In this document: piece by piece, positions 1 through 7,434 of the stretch
Numbering within the stretch: position 1 is the first letter of the stretch
Layout: every line of letters begins with the position of its first letter
NCBI GenBank assembly: GCA_943324395.2
Contig: CALPLL020000044.1
Location: 1-11,423 of the forward strand
DNA: 11,423 nucleotides
Source of the DNA: Rhizobium sp. Q54
Lineage (GTDB): Bacteria > Bacteroidota > Bacteroidia > Flavobacteriales > Flavobacteriaceae
Direction: 5' to 3'
Notes under the pieces: model-generated
Told to the model about the DNA's origin: nothing
The model's input: the letters and a program-made list of their open reading frames with translations, nothing else
Databases searched by the model: none
Position numbers and translations under genes: made by a program

Positions 1-909
1 GTTCACGCAACAGGAACTGGAACTACTGATTTAGTGGCTTCAATTGAATCCAGTTACAACAATAATATCACTGACGAATTTATAGCTCCGCTAGTTCACT
101 TGGATAATAATGGAAACCCATTAGCAACCATTGAAGAAGACGATGTAGTAATTTTCTTCAACTTCAGAACCGATAGAGGTCGTGAATTAACTGAGGCACT
201 TTCTCAACAAGATTTCCACGAGCAAAACATGCATAAATTGAGTTTGTATTATGTTACATTAACCAATTACGACGAAACCTATCAGAATGTAAAAGTGGTT
301 TATAATAAAGATAATATCACTGAAACGTTAGGCGAAGTATTGGAAAAAGCGAATAAAACTCAAATTAGAATTGCCGAAACAGAGAAATATCCTCATGTAA
401 CTTTCTTCTTTTCTGGAGGTCGTGAAGAACCCTTTATTGGCGAAAGCCGCATTCTAAAAAACTCACCAAAAGTGGCAACCTACGATTTGCAGCCAGAAAT
501 GAGCGCATTTGAATTGGCGGAAGCCCTAGTTCCAGAAATAGAAAAAGGAGCAGTTGATTTTGTATGTTTGAATTTTGCCAATGGCGATATGGTGGGACAT
601 ACAGGTGTAATGAGTGCTGCAATAAAAGCTTGTGAAGCCGTTGATCAATGTGTTGAAAAAGTAATTACAGCTGCCTTAGAAAATAATTATACTACAATTG
701 TAATTGCCGATCATGGAAATTGCGAAACGATGATTAATCCTGATGGTTCACCAAATACAGCTCATACCACTAACCCGGTACCAATTATTTTAGTTGACAA
801 AGAATTGAAAAAAATAGAAAATGGTGTTTTAGGCGATATCGCTCCAACCATTTTAGAATTGATGGGCGTTGCAAAACCCGATGCAATGACAAGCCATTCA
901 CTACTTTAA
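1..909 (+). CDS. gpmI: 2,3-bisphosphoglycerate-independent phosphoglycerate mutase, C-terminal part (5' end outside window)
   Basis: Interconverts 3-phosphoglycerate and 2-phosphoglycerate in cytoplasmic glycolysis/gluconeogenesis, using two Mn2+ ions and a phosphoserine intermediate. The frame is open from base 1, so the gene starts upstream; a GTG at 34 is only an internal Val codon. The visible 302 residues are about the last 60% of a usual ~510-residue enzyme. The catalytic-serine region is therefore not seen. Seen motifs are NFRTDRGREL (substrate-binding arginines), EKYPHVTFFFSGG, the SPKVATYDLQPEMSA block, NFANGDMVGHTG (metal-binding Asp and His), ADHGNCE (Asp-His pair) and AHTTNPVP (metal-binding His). 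Nothing looks broken. A strong terminator follows the stop codon, which separates it from the next operon. The family call is secure. Confidence 0.96.
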   Translation, partial: VHATGTGTTDLVASIESSYNNNITDEFIAPLVHLDNNGNPLATIEEDDVVIFFNFRTDRGRELTEALSQQDFHEQNMHKLSLYYVTLTNYDETYQNVKVVYNKDNITETLGEVLEKANKTQIRIAETEKYPHVTFFFSGGREEPFIGESRILKNSPKVATYDLQPEMSAFELAEALVPEIEKGAVDFVCLNFANGDMVGHTGVMSAAIKACEAVDQCVEKVITAALENNYTTIVIADHGNCETMINPDGSPNTAHTTNPVPIILVDKELKKIENGVLGDIAPTILELMGVAKPDAMTSHSLL

Positions 910-930
910 GAATTAATTCCTAACCTACTT

Positions 931-963
931 AAAAGAGCTTCGCTAGTGTGAAGCTCTTTTTTT
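931..963 (+). terminator. Rho-independent terminator after gpmI
   Basis: A perfect 11-bp stem, AAAAGAGCTTC (931-941) paired with GAAGCTCTTTT (950-960), encloses the 8-nt loop GCTAGTGT. The 3' arm runs into seven consecutive T residues (957-963). It lies 22 bases after the gpmI stop codon. The A-run on the 5' side could also give some termination from the opposite direction, but no minus-strand gene is seen. Confidence 0.93.
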
Positions 964-989
964 ATAAATAAAAGTTAAAATTTCATAAT

Positions 990-1012
990 TAATAGTATTA
1001 CTATTATCTTTG
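990..1012 (+). promoter_or_regulatory. Promoter of the TetR-exporter operon with an overlapping 17-bp palindromic operator candidate
   Basis: TATCTTTG at 1005-1012 matches the Bacteroidetes -7 consensus TAnnTTTG exactly. No good TTG -33 element is visible at the expected spacing (nearest is TTT at 981-983). Directly upstream and sharing two bases with the -7 box is a perfect odd palindrome, TAATAGTA-T-TACTATTA (990-1006). It fills the spacer where a bound repressor would block RNA polymerase. TetR-family proteins bind such short palindromes, and the first gene downstream encodes one, so autoregulation is the natural reading. The transcription start should lie near 1018-1020, leaving a leader of only about 12 bases before the ATG at 1031. 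Confidence 0.7.
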
Positions 1013-1030
1013 CAAAAAATTATATTAATT

Positions 1031-1705
1031 ATGAATACGGTTTTATCCAATTTTAAAATACAGATTAACGACAAAATTTATGTGAAAGATCCTGAAACTT
1101 CGGATTTAGGGAGGAAAATACTAGAACAAAGTATTATTCTTATAGATGAAATAGGATTTGACAATTTCACGTTTAAAAAATTAGGAGAGAGAATTGGTTC
1201 CAATGAAAGTTCTATTTACCGGTATTTTGAAAACAAACATAAACTTTTAGTTTATTTATCATCGTGGTATTGGAGTTGGATGGAATATAAACTGGTTTTT
1301 GCAACAGCGAATATTTCTAACACTGCTGAAAAACTAAAAAAGGCAATAACTATTGTTACTGAAAAAGTCATCGATGATGATAACACAACTTACATTAACG
1401 AAGCTATACTTAACAAAATAATAATTGCCGAATTTACAAAAACGCTACACACAAAAGAAATAGACACGGAAAATAAAGAAGGTTTTTTCTTGATATACAA
1501 ACGCGTTATTTCAAGGATAATACTAATTGTTAATGAGGTTAATCCAGAATATCCATTTGCTAAATCGCTTGTTTCATCAATTGTAGAAGGAAGTTTACAT
1601 CAGTATTTTCTAAAAGAGCATTTGAAAACCATTACCGATTGTGATGACTTAACTTCTCCAACAGATTTTTACTTAAATATGATTGAAAACACTTTAAAAA
1701 AATAA
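1031..1705 (+). CDS. TetR/AcrR-family transcriptional regulator, likely local repressor of the exporter operon
   Basis: A 224-residue one-component regulator. The helix-turn-helix lies at about residues 47-66, with FTFKKLGERIG, then SSIYRYFENKHKLL, which is the TetR recognition helix and following FxxKxxL turn. The remaining ~150 residues are helical and should form the ligand-binding and dimer domain, which is too variable to suggest an inducer. The first ~25 residues precede the usual TetR helix 1, so there is a modest N-terminal extension. The ATG at 1031 is preferred over an in-frame TTG at 1010, because that TTG lies inside the -7 promoter element and could not be on the transcript. The exporter gene starts 4 bases after the stop, so the regulator is the first gene of the operon. 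Confidence 0.88.
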   Translation: MNTVLSNFKIQINDKIYVKDPETSDLGRKILEQSIILIDEIGFDNFTFKKLGERIGSNESSIYRYFENKHKLLVYLSSWYWSWMEYKLVFATANISNTAEKLKKAITIVTEKVIDDDNTTYINEAILNKIIIAEFTKTLHTKEIDTENKEGFFLIYKRVISRIILIVNEVNPEYPFAKSLVSSIVEGSLHQYFLKEHLKTITDCDDLTSPTDFYLNMIENTLKK

Positions 1706-1709
1706 TACA

Positions 1710-3368
1710 ATGGAGCCATTAAAAAGATTTTTAAACCTACTTAAATTAGATAAAAAAGATGTTTCGCAATTGTTTTTTTATGCCATGTTTTCTGGATTAA
1801 TAAGTTTGTCGTTGCCTCTAGGAATTCAAGCTATAATTAATTTTATACAATCTGGAAGAATGAGTGCATCATGGATAGTATTGATTATAATGGTTGTAAT
1901 TGGAGTGGCGCTAGTTGGAATTTTGTCTTTGATGCAACTTCGAATTTCTGAAAATTTACAACAAAAAATATTTGTTCGTTCCTCTTTTGAATTTGCTGCT
2001 AGATTACCTAAAATCAAACAATGGCAATTGTACAATAGTTACGCACCTGAATTAGCTACTCGATTCTTTGATACTTTATCCATTCAAAAAGGAACTTCGA
2101 AATTGCTTCTTGATTTTTCAGCAGCTTTGCTTCAAATATCATTTGGTTTAATTCTTTTATCATTATACCATCCCTATTTTATAATTTTTGGGCTACTGCT
2201 TTTTTTACTTCTTTATTTTGTTTTTAGATTTTCATACACTTCAGGGCTTGAAACTAGCATGAAAGAATCAAAATTTAAATATAAAGTAGCCAATTGGCTG
2301 CATGAAATGGCCAGAAATAATTATAGTTTTAAAAGTGAAATCAACTACGATTTTGCACTTCAAAAAAACAATTTATTAGTAACCGATTATTTAAATTATA
2401 GAGAAAAACACTTTAATATTATTAAAAGACAATTTAGCCAATTGATTGTTTTTAAGGTAATAATTACTGCAGGTTTATTATTAATTGGAGGGTTTTTAGT
2501 GCTTTCGCAAAAGATGAACATTGGACAATTTGTAGCATCCGAAATTATTATATTACTAGTTATTAATTCAGTAGAAAAAATAATATTAGGTTTAGAAACT
2601 TTTTATGATGTTTTAACTTCTATAGAAAAAATTGGAGAAATAACAGATTTTGAATTAGAAGAAGATTTAAATAATGAAAATGGAGTTTGTTATACAAGTA
2701 TCAATTTAGAAGCCGAAAACATTGGTTTCAAATTTCCTGATTCAAATAAAAAAATAATAAATGATATTTCTCTAAAAATAAAACAAGGGGAAAAAATCAT
2801 TTTAAATGGGGAAAATGGATCTGGAAAATCAACATTAATTAAAATATTATGTGGAATTTTAGAGCCAAAAACCGGGTCGTTATTTATTAATGACGATACT
2901 TTCAGAAAATTAGATACCAATCAATTTAGATCTCAAATTGCATGTGTTCTGCATGGTGAATCAACATTTGAAGGGACACTTAGGGAAAATATTACCTTTA
3001 ACAACCCAAACATTAACCACGAAGATATTAAGTGGGCAATAGAAAGTGTACAACTTACTTCATTTATAAAATCATTACCTAAAGGATTAGATACTCCAAT
3101 ATTTCCTGAAAGCAAACAATTGTCATCTTCTAATGCGCAGAAAATTCTATTGGCAAGAAGTATTGTTCGCAGACCAAAAATGTTATTTTATGAAGACCCA
3201 ACAAGTACAATGGACGAAGTTGAAGCAAATGAGATCATTGATTTTTTAACTTCTAATGAAAATAAATGGAGCATTATTGTTTGCTCTAAAAATTCCTATT
3301 GGAATACTAAATGCGATCGAAAAATAACAATGCAAAAAGGAAGTATTCAACTTGATTTAAATTCATAA
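1710..3368 (+). CDS. ABC exporter, fused membrane and nucleotide-binding domains, type I secretion-like, with degenerate ATPase motifs
   Basis: A 552-residue half-transporter expected to dimerise in the inner membrane. The N-terminal ~300 residues hold about six hydrophobic segments (near 22-46, 54-75, 132-173 as a pair, 248-266, 272-293). LPLGIQAIINFI resembles the first helix of bacteriocin/RTX-type exporters. There is no N-terminal C39 peptidase domain. In the nucleotide-binding domain, Walker A is intact (GENGSGKS, 367-374, Lys373) and the A-loop aromatic is Phe. The other motifs are altered: the Q-loop Gln is His415, the signature reads LSSSNAQ (471-477) instead of LSGGQ, the Walker B Asp is Glu495, the catalytic Glu is Asp496, and the H-loop His is Ser526. 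The D-loop Asp502 remains. The reading frame is clean, so this looks like family divergence rather than decay. Flanking adaptor and TolC genes support an export role; the substrate is unknown. Confidence 0.88.
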   Translation: MEPLKRFLNLLKLDKKDVSQLFFYAMFSGLISLSLPLGIQAIINFIQSGRMSASWIVLIIMVVIGVALVGILSLMQLRISENLQQKIFVRSSFEFAARLPKIKQWQLYNSYAPELATRFFDTLSIQKGTSKLLLDFSAALLQISFGLILLSLYHPYFIIFGLLLFLLLYFVFRFSYTSGLETSMKESKFKYKVANWLHEMARNNYSFKSEINYDFALQKNNLLVTDYLNYREKHFNIIKRQFSQLIVFKVIITAGLLLIGGFLVLSQKMNIGQFVASEIIILLVINSVEKIILGLETFYDVLTSIEKIGEITDFELEEDLNNENGVCYTSINLEAENIGFKFPDSNKKIINDISLKIKQGEKIILNGENGSGKSTLIKILCGILEPKTGSLFINDDTFRKLDTNQFRSQIACVLHGESTFEGTLRENITFNNPNINHEDIKWAIESVQLTSFIKSLPKGLDTPIFPESKQLSSSNAQKILLARSIVRRPKMLFYEDPTSTMDEVEANEIIDFLTSNENKWSIIVCSKNSYWNTKCDRKITMQKGSIQLDLNS

Positions 3369-3373
3369 CTACC

Positions 3374-4714
3374 ATGCTAAATTTATCTGAAAATAAATTG
3401 AAATTAACCAATTTAGAAAAGTACACTACTGTTAAAAATCTTATTAACAGGCCTCATTATAGAATATTAAATAGAATAATTGGAGGTGTTTCAATTTTGG
3501 CACTAATTACTCTATTTCTTCCTTGGACACAAAATATTTCTGGAACAGGAAATGTAACCACTTTAAAACCAGGACAAAGACCTCAGTCTATTCAAAGTGT
3601 TATTTCGGGTCGATTGGAAAAATGGTATGTTCAAGAAGGTGATTTTGTAAATAAAGGAGATACCATATTATTTATTTCCGAAGTAAAAGAAGACTACATG
3701 GATCCAAATTTAGTTGCAAATACAAAGAAACAGGTTGATGCAAAAAAACAATCTTTTGAATCCTATGGCTCAAAAGTAATTTCACTTTCAGAACAAATTA
3801 AAGCAATTACAAACGAAAAAAAATTAAAGAAGGAGCAAGCAAGAAATAAAATCAAACAATCCATTTTGAAAATAAAAAGTGACAGTATGGATTTGGCAGC
3901 AATAAAAACTCAACTAAGAATAGCAACAACGCAATTTAATCGTGCTATTCAACTTAATAAAGAAGGTTTAAAGCCACTAACCGATGTTGAAGAAAAAAGA
4001 TTGAAATTACAAGAAGCTGAAGCTAAAATAATTACTCAGGAAAATAAATTATTATCTAGTAAAAATGAGCTTATCAATGCAAAAGTAGAAACTAATAGAA
4101 TTGACGCTGAGTATTCTGAAAAGGAATCAAAAGCACAAAGCGACCAGTTTACAGCTATGAGTAACCAATATGATACAGAAGCTCAAGTAAACAAATTGGA
4201 AAATCAATATGCAAACTACAGCATTAGAAACGGCATGTATTATATAAGAGCTTCTCAAAGTGGCTATATAAATAGGGCGTTGCAATCGGGAATTGGTGAA
4301 ACAATAAAAGAGGGAACACCAATTGTTACTATTATGCCTGCAAGTTTTGATATAGCAGTGGAAACCTATGTAAATCCAATTGACTTACCCTTGATTTCTA
4401 AAGGAGAAAAAGTACGAGTATGGTTTGATGGGTGGCCAACGATTGTATTTTCTGGCTGGCCCGATATTTCATATGGAACATTTGGAGGAAAAATTGTTGC
4501 CATTGAAAATTTTATTAGTGAAAACGGAAAATACCGAGTTTTAATAGCTCCTGATGAAAATGATATTAAATGGCCAAAACAACTAAGTATAGGAGCTGGT
4601 GCAAAAACAATCGCACTTTTAAATAATGTGCCAGTTTGGTTTGAACTTTGGAGAACTCTGAATGGATTCCCACCTAATTATTATAAGTCTGTACCTGTAA
4701 AAGAAAAAAAATAA
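3374..4714 (+). CDS. HlyD-family periplasmic adaptor (membrane fusion protein)
   Basis: A 446-residue adaptor predicted to link the inner-membrane ABC protein to the outer-membrane TolC-like channel. A short cytoplasmic N-terminus leads into one membrane segment at about residues 34-50 (GGVSILALITLFLPW). A biotinyl-lipoyl half follows (SGRLEKWYVQEGDFVNKGDT). A long charged alpha-helical hairpin, rich in Lys, Glu and Gln, covers about residues 115-285. The second lipoyl half is RASQSGYINRALQSGIGETI. A beta-barrel-like C-terminus ends near WFELWRTLNGFPPNYY. The start ATG is 5 bases after the ABC stop, and the stop codon overlaps the next gene's start by one base (TAATG), indicating tight translational coupling. 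No catalytic role is expected. Confidence 0.9.
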   Translation: MLNLSENKLKLTNLEKYTTVKNLINRPHYRILNRIIGGVSILALITLFLPWTQNISGTGNVTTLKPGQRPQSIQSVISGRLEKWYVQEGDFVNKGDTILFISEVKEDYMDPNLVANTKKQVDAKKQSFESYGSKVISLSEQIKAITNEKKLKKEQARNKIKQSILKIKSDSMDLAAIKTQLRIATTQFNRAIQLNKEGLKPLTDVEEKRLKLQEAEAKIITQENKLLSSKNELINAKVETNRIDAEYSEKESKAQSDQFTAMSNQYDTEAQVNKLENQYANYSIRNGMYYIRASQSGYINRALQSGIGETIKEGTPIVTIMPASFDIAVETYVNPIDLPLISKGEKVRVWFDGWPTIVFSGWPDISYGTFGGKIVAIENFISENGKYRVLIAPDENDIKWPKQLSIGAGAKTIALLNNVPVWFELWRTLNGFPPNYYKSVPVKEKK

Positions 4715-6102
4715 TGAAAAAGATACTAATCCTATTCCTTTTTATTGGAATTAATTTGCATGGGCAAAATTTAGTGTCTAGGGAATTTACCTACAATGAA
4801 TTTATTGGTTATGTAAAGAAATACCATCCGTTAGTAAAAAATGCCAATTTAGAAATCAATAAAGCGCAAGCTAATATGATGATAGCAAGAGGTGGATTTG
4901 ACCCAAATATTGAAGTTGATTTTTCAAAAAAACAATTTAAAAACAACGAATATTATTCCATTTTAAATAGTAGTTTTAAAATACCAACTTGGTATGGAAT
5001 TGATATAAAAGCAGGTTTAGATAACAGTGAAGGAATTTATTTAAATCCCGAAAACACATTGCCAAATCAAGGGTTGACATCTTTAGGAATATCGGTTCCT
5101 CTTGGCCAAGGATTGATTATTAACCAACGGATGGCCGATTTAAGAAAGGCGAAAGTTCAAATACAATTGAGTCAATCTGAAAGAAAAATCGAAGCTATTG
5201 GAATACTATTTGACGCATCTGTAGCCTATTTCAATTGGAAAAAAACATTCAGTGAATTTCAACTTTACGAAGAATTTACAAAAAATGCACAAATTCGATT
5301 TGAAGGAATTCAATCCTTAATAAAACAAGGAGATAAACCTGCAATTGATAGTATTGAAGCTGGAATTATTGTAAAAAATAGATTGCTGGGCATAGAGGAA
5401 TCAAGGTTAAAACTTGCGAAAGCAAAATTAGAATTGTCTAATTATTTATGGTTAGAAAATAATATACCTTTTGAATTATCTGATGACTTAATTCCTGAAA
5501 TAAATTTAGAATTATCTATACAAGAAACACTAAAAACCAATGATTTAATGAATAATCAGGTTTCATTAAGTGAACATCCGAAAATAAACGCACTTCAAAA
5601 TAAAATTGAAATCTTAAACATAGATAGGAAATTAAAAGCCAATATGCTGCTGCCAAAAATTGATTTAGGCTACTCTTATTTGTCCGAACCAAGTTATATT
5701 AACAACTATCAATTTAAAGATTATAAAGTAGGTATGAATTTTTATTTTCCCTTATTTCTAAGAAAAGAACGAGGAAACTTAAAACTCGCAAAATTCAAAG
5801 TTCAGGAAACTGAGTTTTTATTGAAATTTGAACAATTGCAATTGCAGAATAAAATTAATGCCCAAAAAATTGAACTTAAATCGTATTTAAAGCAAATTGA
5901 AATAGCAAAATCAATATCTGATGACAATAACAAAATGCTAAAATCAGAAGAAAAGTTATTTCTTTTTGGTGAGAGTTCTCTGTTTATAATAAATACTAGA
6001 GAAAATAATTTGGTGACAGCCAAATTATCACAGATAGCTTTGGAAAACAGATATTTTGTATCTAATTCTGAACTTTTTAAAATCATGGCCAATCCTGATT
6101 AA
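4714..6102 (+). CDS. TolC-family outer-membrane efflux/secretion channel
   Basis: A 462-residue outer-membrane factor that would form the exit duct of the tripartite system. The N-terminus MKKILILFLFIGINLHG|QN is a typical signal peptide with probable cleavage after Gly17. The mature protein has the two-repeat pattern of TolC relatives. Each repeat has a beta-strand segment (for example IDIKAGLDNSEGIYLNPEN; LDLGYSYLSEPSYI-like region at ~300-320) followed by long amphipathic helices rich in Lys, Glu and Gln. LGISVPLGQGLIINQRMADL is close to the usual first-repeat signature. No lipobox cysteine is present, unlike OprM-type channels. It overlaps the adaptor gene by one base and is the last gene of the operon. 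No terminator hairpin is evident before map. Confidence 0.9.
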   Translation: MKKILILFLFIGINLHGQNLVSREFTYNEFIGYVKKYHPLVKNANLEINKAQANMMIARGGFDPNIEVDFSKKQFKNNEYYSILNSSFKIPTWYGIDIKAGLDNSEGIYLNPENTLPNQGLTSLGISVPLGQGLIINQRMADLRKAKVQIQLSQSERKIEAIGILFDASVAYFNWKKTFSEFQLYEEFTKNAQIRFEGIQSLIKQGDKPAIDSIEAGIIVKNRLLGIEESRLKLAKAKLELSNYLWLENNIPFELSDDLIPEINLELSIQETLKTNDLMNNQVSLSEHPKINALQNKIEILNIDRKLKANMLLPKIDLGYSYLSEPSYINNYQFKDYKVGMNFYFPLFLRKERGNLKLAKFKVQETEFLLKFEQLQLQNKINAQKIELKSYLKQIEIAKSISDDNNKMLKSEEKLFLFGESSLFIINTRENNLVTAKLSQIALENRYFVSNSELFKIMANPD

Positions 6103-6117
6103 ATAATTATAAAATTG

Positions 6118-6125
6118 TACTTTTG
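6118..6125 (+). promoter_or_regulatory. Bacteroidetes -7 promoter element for map
   Basis: TACTTTTG is an exact match to TAnnTTTG and sits 18 bases before the map ATG, so the leader would be only about 10 bases. A -33 TTG at the usual 19-base spacing is not clear. The 14-base string TTGTACTTTTGTAA (6115-6128) recurs exactly at the pruA promoter, supporting it as a real promoter core. It lies in the 41-base gap after the TolC-like gene, so map can be expressed independently of the exporter operon, though read-through is not excluded. Confidence 0.7.
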
Positions 6126-6143
6126 TAATCTATTCGGTGAAAA

Positions 6144-6962
6144 ATGATAATCCAAAAAACAAGAGAAGAAATAGAATTAATGCGCGAAAGTGCTTTAATT
6201 GTATCCAAAACATTAGGGATGATAGCTCGAGAAATTAAGCCTGGAGTGACCACATTGTACCTAGATAAATTAGCTGAAGAGTTTATTCGAGATCATGGCG
6301 CAGTTCCAAGTTTTCTTGGATTGTATGGCTTCCCAAATTCGCTTTGCATGAGTCCAAATGCACAAGTTGTTCATGGTATTCCAAATACTATTCCGCTTGA
6401 AAGTGGCGATGTAATTTCGGTAGATTGCGGCGCTTTTAAAAACGGATTCCACGGTGATCATGCGTATTCATTTGAAATTGGCGAGGTAGCTCCCGAAACA
6501 AAAAAATTATTACAAGTAACTAAAGATTCTTTATATGTTGGTATTCGTGAATTTAAAGTAGGAAATCGAGTTGAAGATGTTGGAAATGCCATTCAAAAAT
6601 ACACTGAAGCCCATGGTTATGGCGTTGTTAGAGAATTAGTAGGACACGGTTTAGGTCAAAAAATGCACGAAGATCCAGAAATGCCAAATTACGGTAAAAA
6701 AGGTCGTGGAAAATTATTTGTAGAAGGAATGGTAGTTGCTATTGAGCCTATGATAAATATGGGGACCAAAAATATTAAACAATTAAAAGACGGTTGGACA
6801 ATATTAACTGCCGATGGAAAACCAAGTGCACACTTTGAACATGACGTGGCAATTATTGATGGAAAACCAGAATTGCTGTCTACGTTTGCCTATGTTTATG
6901 AAGCTTTAGGAATTGTGAGTGACGAAGAGAATGAATTTAGAAGAACACCTTTGGTGATTTAA
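6144..6962 (+). CDS. map: Type I methionine aminopeptidase
   Basis: Removes the initiator Met from nascent cytoplasmic proteins whose second residue is small; it is normally essential. The 272-residue protein is the usual type Ia length, with no zinc-finger or linker extension. The expected residues can be assigned: His77 (VVHGIP), metal ligands Asp94 (SVDCGAF) and Asp105 (FHGDHAYSF), His168 (VGHGLGQKMHEDP), His175, Glu201 (AIEPM) and Glu232 (HFEHDV). All match the known ligand and substrate positions of the family. The ATG at 6144 gives the standard MIIQKTREEIELMRES start. The final codons ATT TAA are also the first bases of the left inverted repeat of the downstream GxxExxY cassette, so that element abuts or has replaced the native end of the gene. 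Confidence 0.97.
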   Translation: MIIQKTREEIELMRESALIVSKTLGMIAREIKPGVTTLYLDKLAEEFIRDHGAVPSFLGLYGFPNSLCMSPNAQVVHGIPNTIPLESGDVISVDCGAFKNGFHGDHAYSFEIGEVAPETKKLLQVTKDSLYVGIREFKVGNRVEDVGNAIQKYTEAHGYGVVRELVGHGLGQKMHEDPEMPNYGKKGRGKLFVEGMVVAIEPMINMGTKNIKQLKDGWTILTADGKPSAHFEHDVAIIDGKPELLSTFAYVYEALGIVSDEENEFRRTPLVI

Positions 6963-6990
6963 ACACGAATTTCACTAATTTACACGAATT
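6957..6990 (+). repeat. Left 34-bp inverted repeat of the GxxExxY cassette
   Basis: It begins with ATTTAAACACGAATTTCAC, then CACTAATTT and CACGAATT, giving three degenerate copies of CACGAATTT. It matches the reverse complement of 7435-7468 at 32 of 34 positions. It overlaps the last six bases of map, including its stop codon. Confidence 0.93.
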
Positions 6991-7025
6991 ATTTTAGAAA
7001 ATAAAAAGATTAAAATCTTTATAAA

Positions 7026-7400
7026 ATGGACGACCTTTATTTAAAAGAAGAAACGTATAAGATAATTGGGATTTGCATGGAGGTACACACAATTCTTGGA
7101 AAAGGGCATAGTGAAATTATTTATGGTGATGCTCTCGAATATGAATTTAAAAAGAATGAAATTCCTTACAATAGAGAAATGAAATTCAACATTACTTATA
7201 AAGAAATAATTTTGCCGCATCATTATTTTTCAGATTTTGTTGTTTTTGACAAAATCATTCTTGAAATAAAAGCAATTCAACAACTTTCAAGTAGCGAAAT
7301 AAAACAGACCCTCAATTACCTTGCAGCATCAAAAAATAAATTGGGATTACTAGTTAATTTTGGTGAAGACAGCCTTAAATATAAACGAATAATTCTTTAA
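7026..7400 (+). CDS. GxxExxY family protein (PD-(D/E)XK nuclease-like, small)
   Basis: A 124-residue protein with the family-defining motif G27-HS-E30-II-Y33 inside the conserved HTILGKGHSEIIYGDALEYE stretch. Downstream, Asp70 (YFSDFVV) and Glu80-Ile-Lys82 (ILEIKA) have the spacing of a PD-(D/E)XK nuclease core, and QLSSSEIKQTLNYL matches the helix that usually follows. The length is typical for the family, so it looks complete. The fold suggests nucleic-acid cleavage, but as far as I know the function of these proteins is uncharacterised. It is the sole gene inside the inverted-repeat cassette. A weak hairpin (AAAGAT 7005-7010 with ATCTTT 7015-7020) lies just before its ATG; no TAnnTTTG box is seen, so it may depend on read-through from map. 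Confidence 0.85.
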   Translation: MDDLYLKEETYKIIGICMEVHTILGKGHSEIIYGDALEYEFKKNEIPYNREMKFNITYKEIILPHHYFSDFVVFDKIILEIKAIQQLSSSEIKQTLNYLAASKNKLGLLVNFGEDSLKYKRIIL

Positions 7401-7434
7401 TAAAAACAACAATATTCATTTTTTTACTATATCA

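Noticed and set aside
34..36. GTG at 34 as the start of the phosphoglycerate mutase.
   Set aside because: The frame is open to base 1 and the protein would lack the first ~210 residues; it is an internal Val codon of a gene cut by the window edge.
1010..1030. In-frame TTG at 1010 as the start of the TetR-type regulator, adding seven residues.
   Set aside because: The TTG is part of the -7 promoter element, so it would lie upstream of the transcript start; ATG at 1031 fits better.
2808..3290. Reading the altered ABC motifs as frameshift damage or a pseudogene.
   Set aside because: The frame is continuous, residue spacing between motifs is normal, Walker A and D-loop remain, and the changes are substitutions rather than a shifted segment.
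5802..6092. Minus-strand open frame of 96 codons opposite the TolC-like gene.
   Set aside because: It is a shadow of the helix-coding region, with no start context or recognisable domain.
6103..6143. Intrinsic terminator between the TolC-like gene and map.
   Set aside because: No stem of useful length followed by a T-run could be found in this 41-base gap; only the map promoter element is supported.
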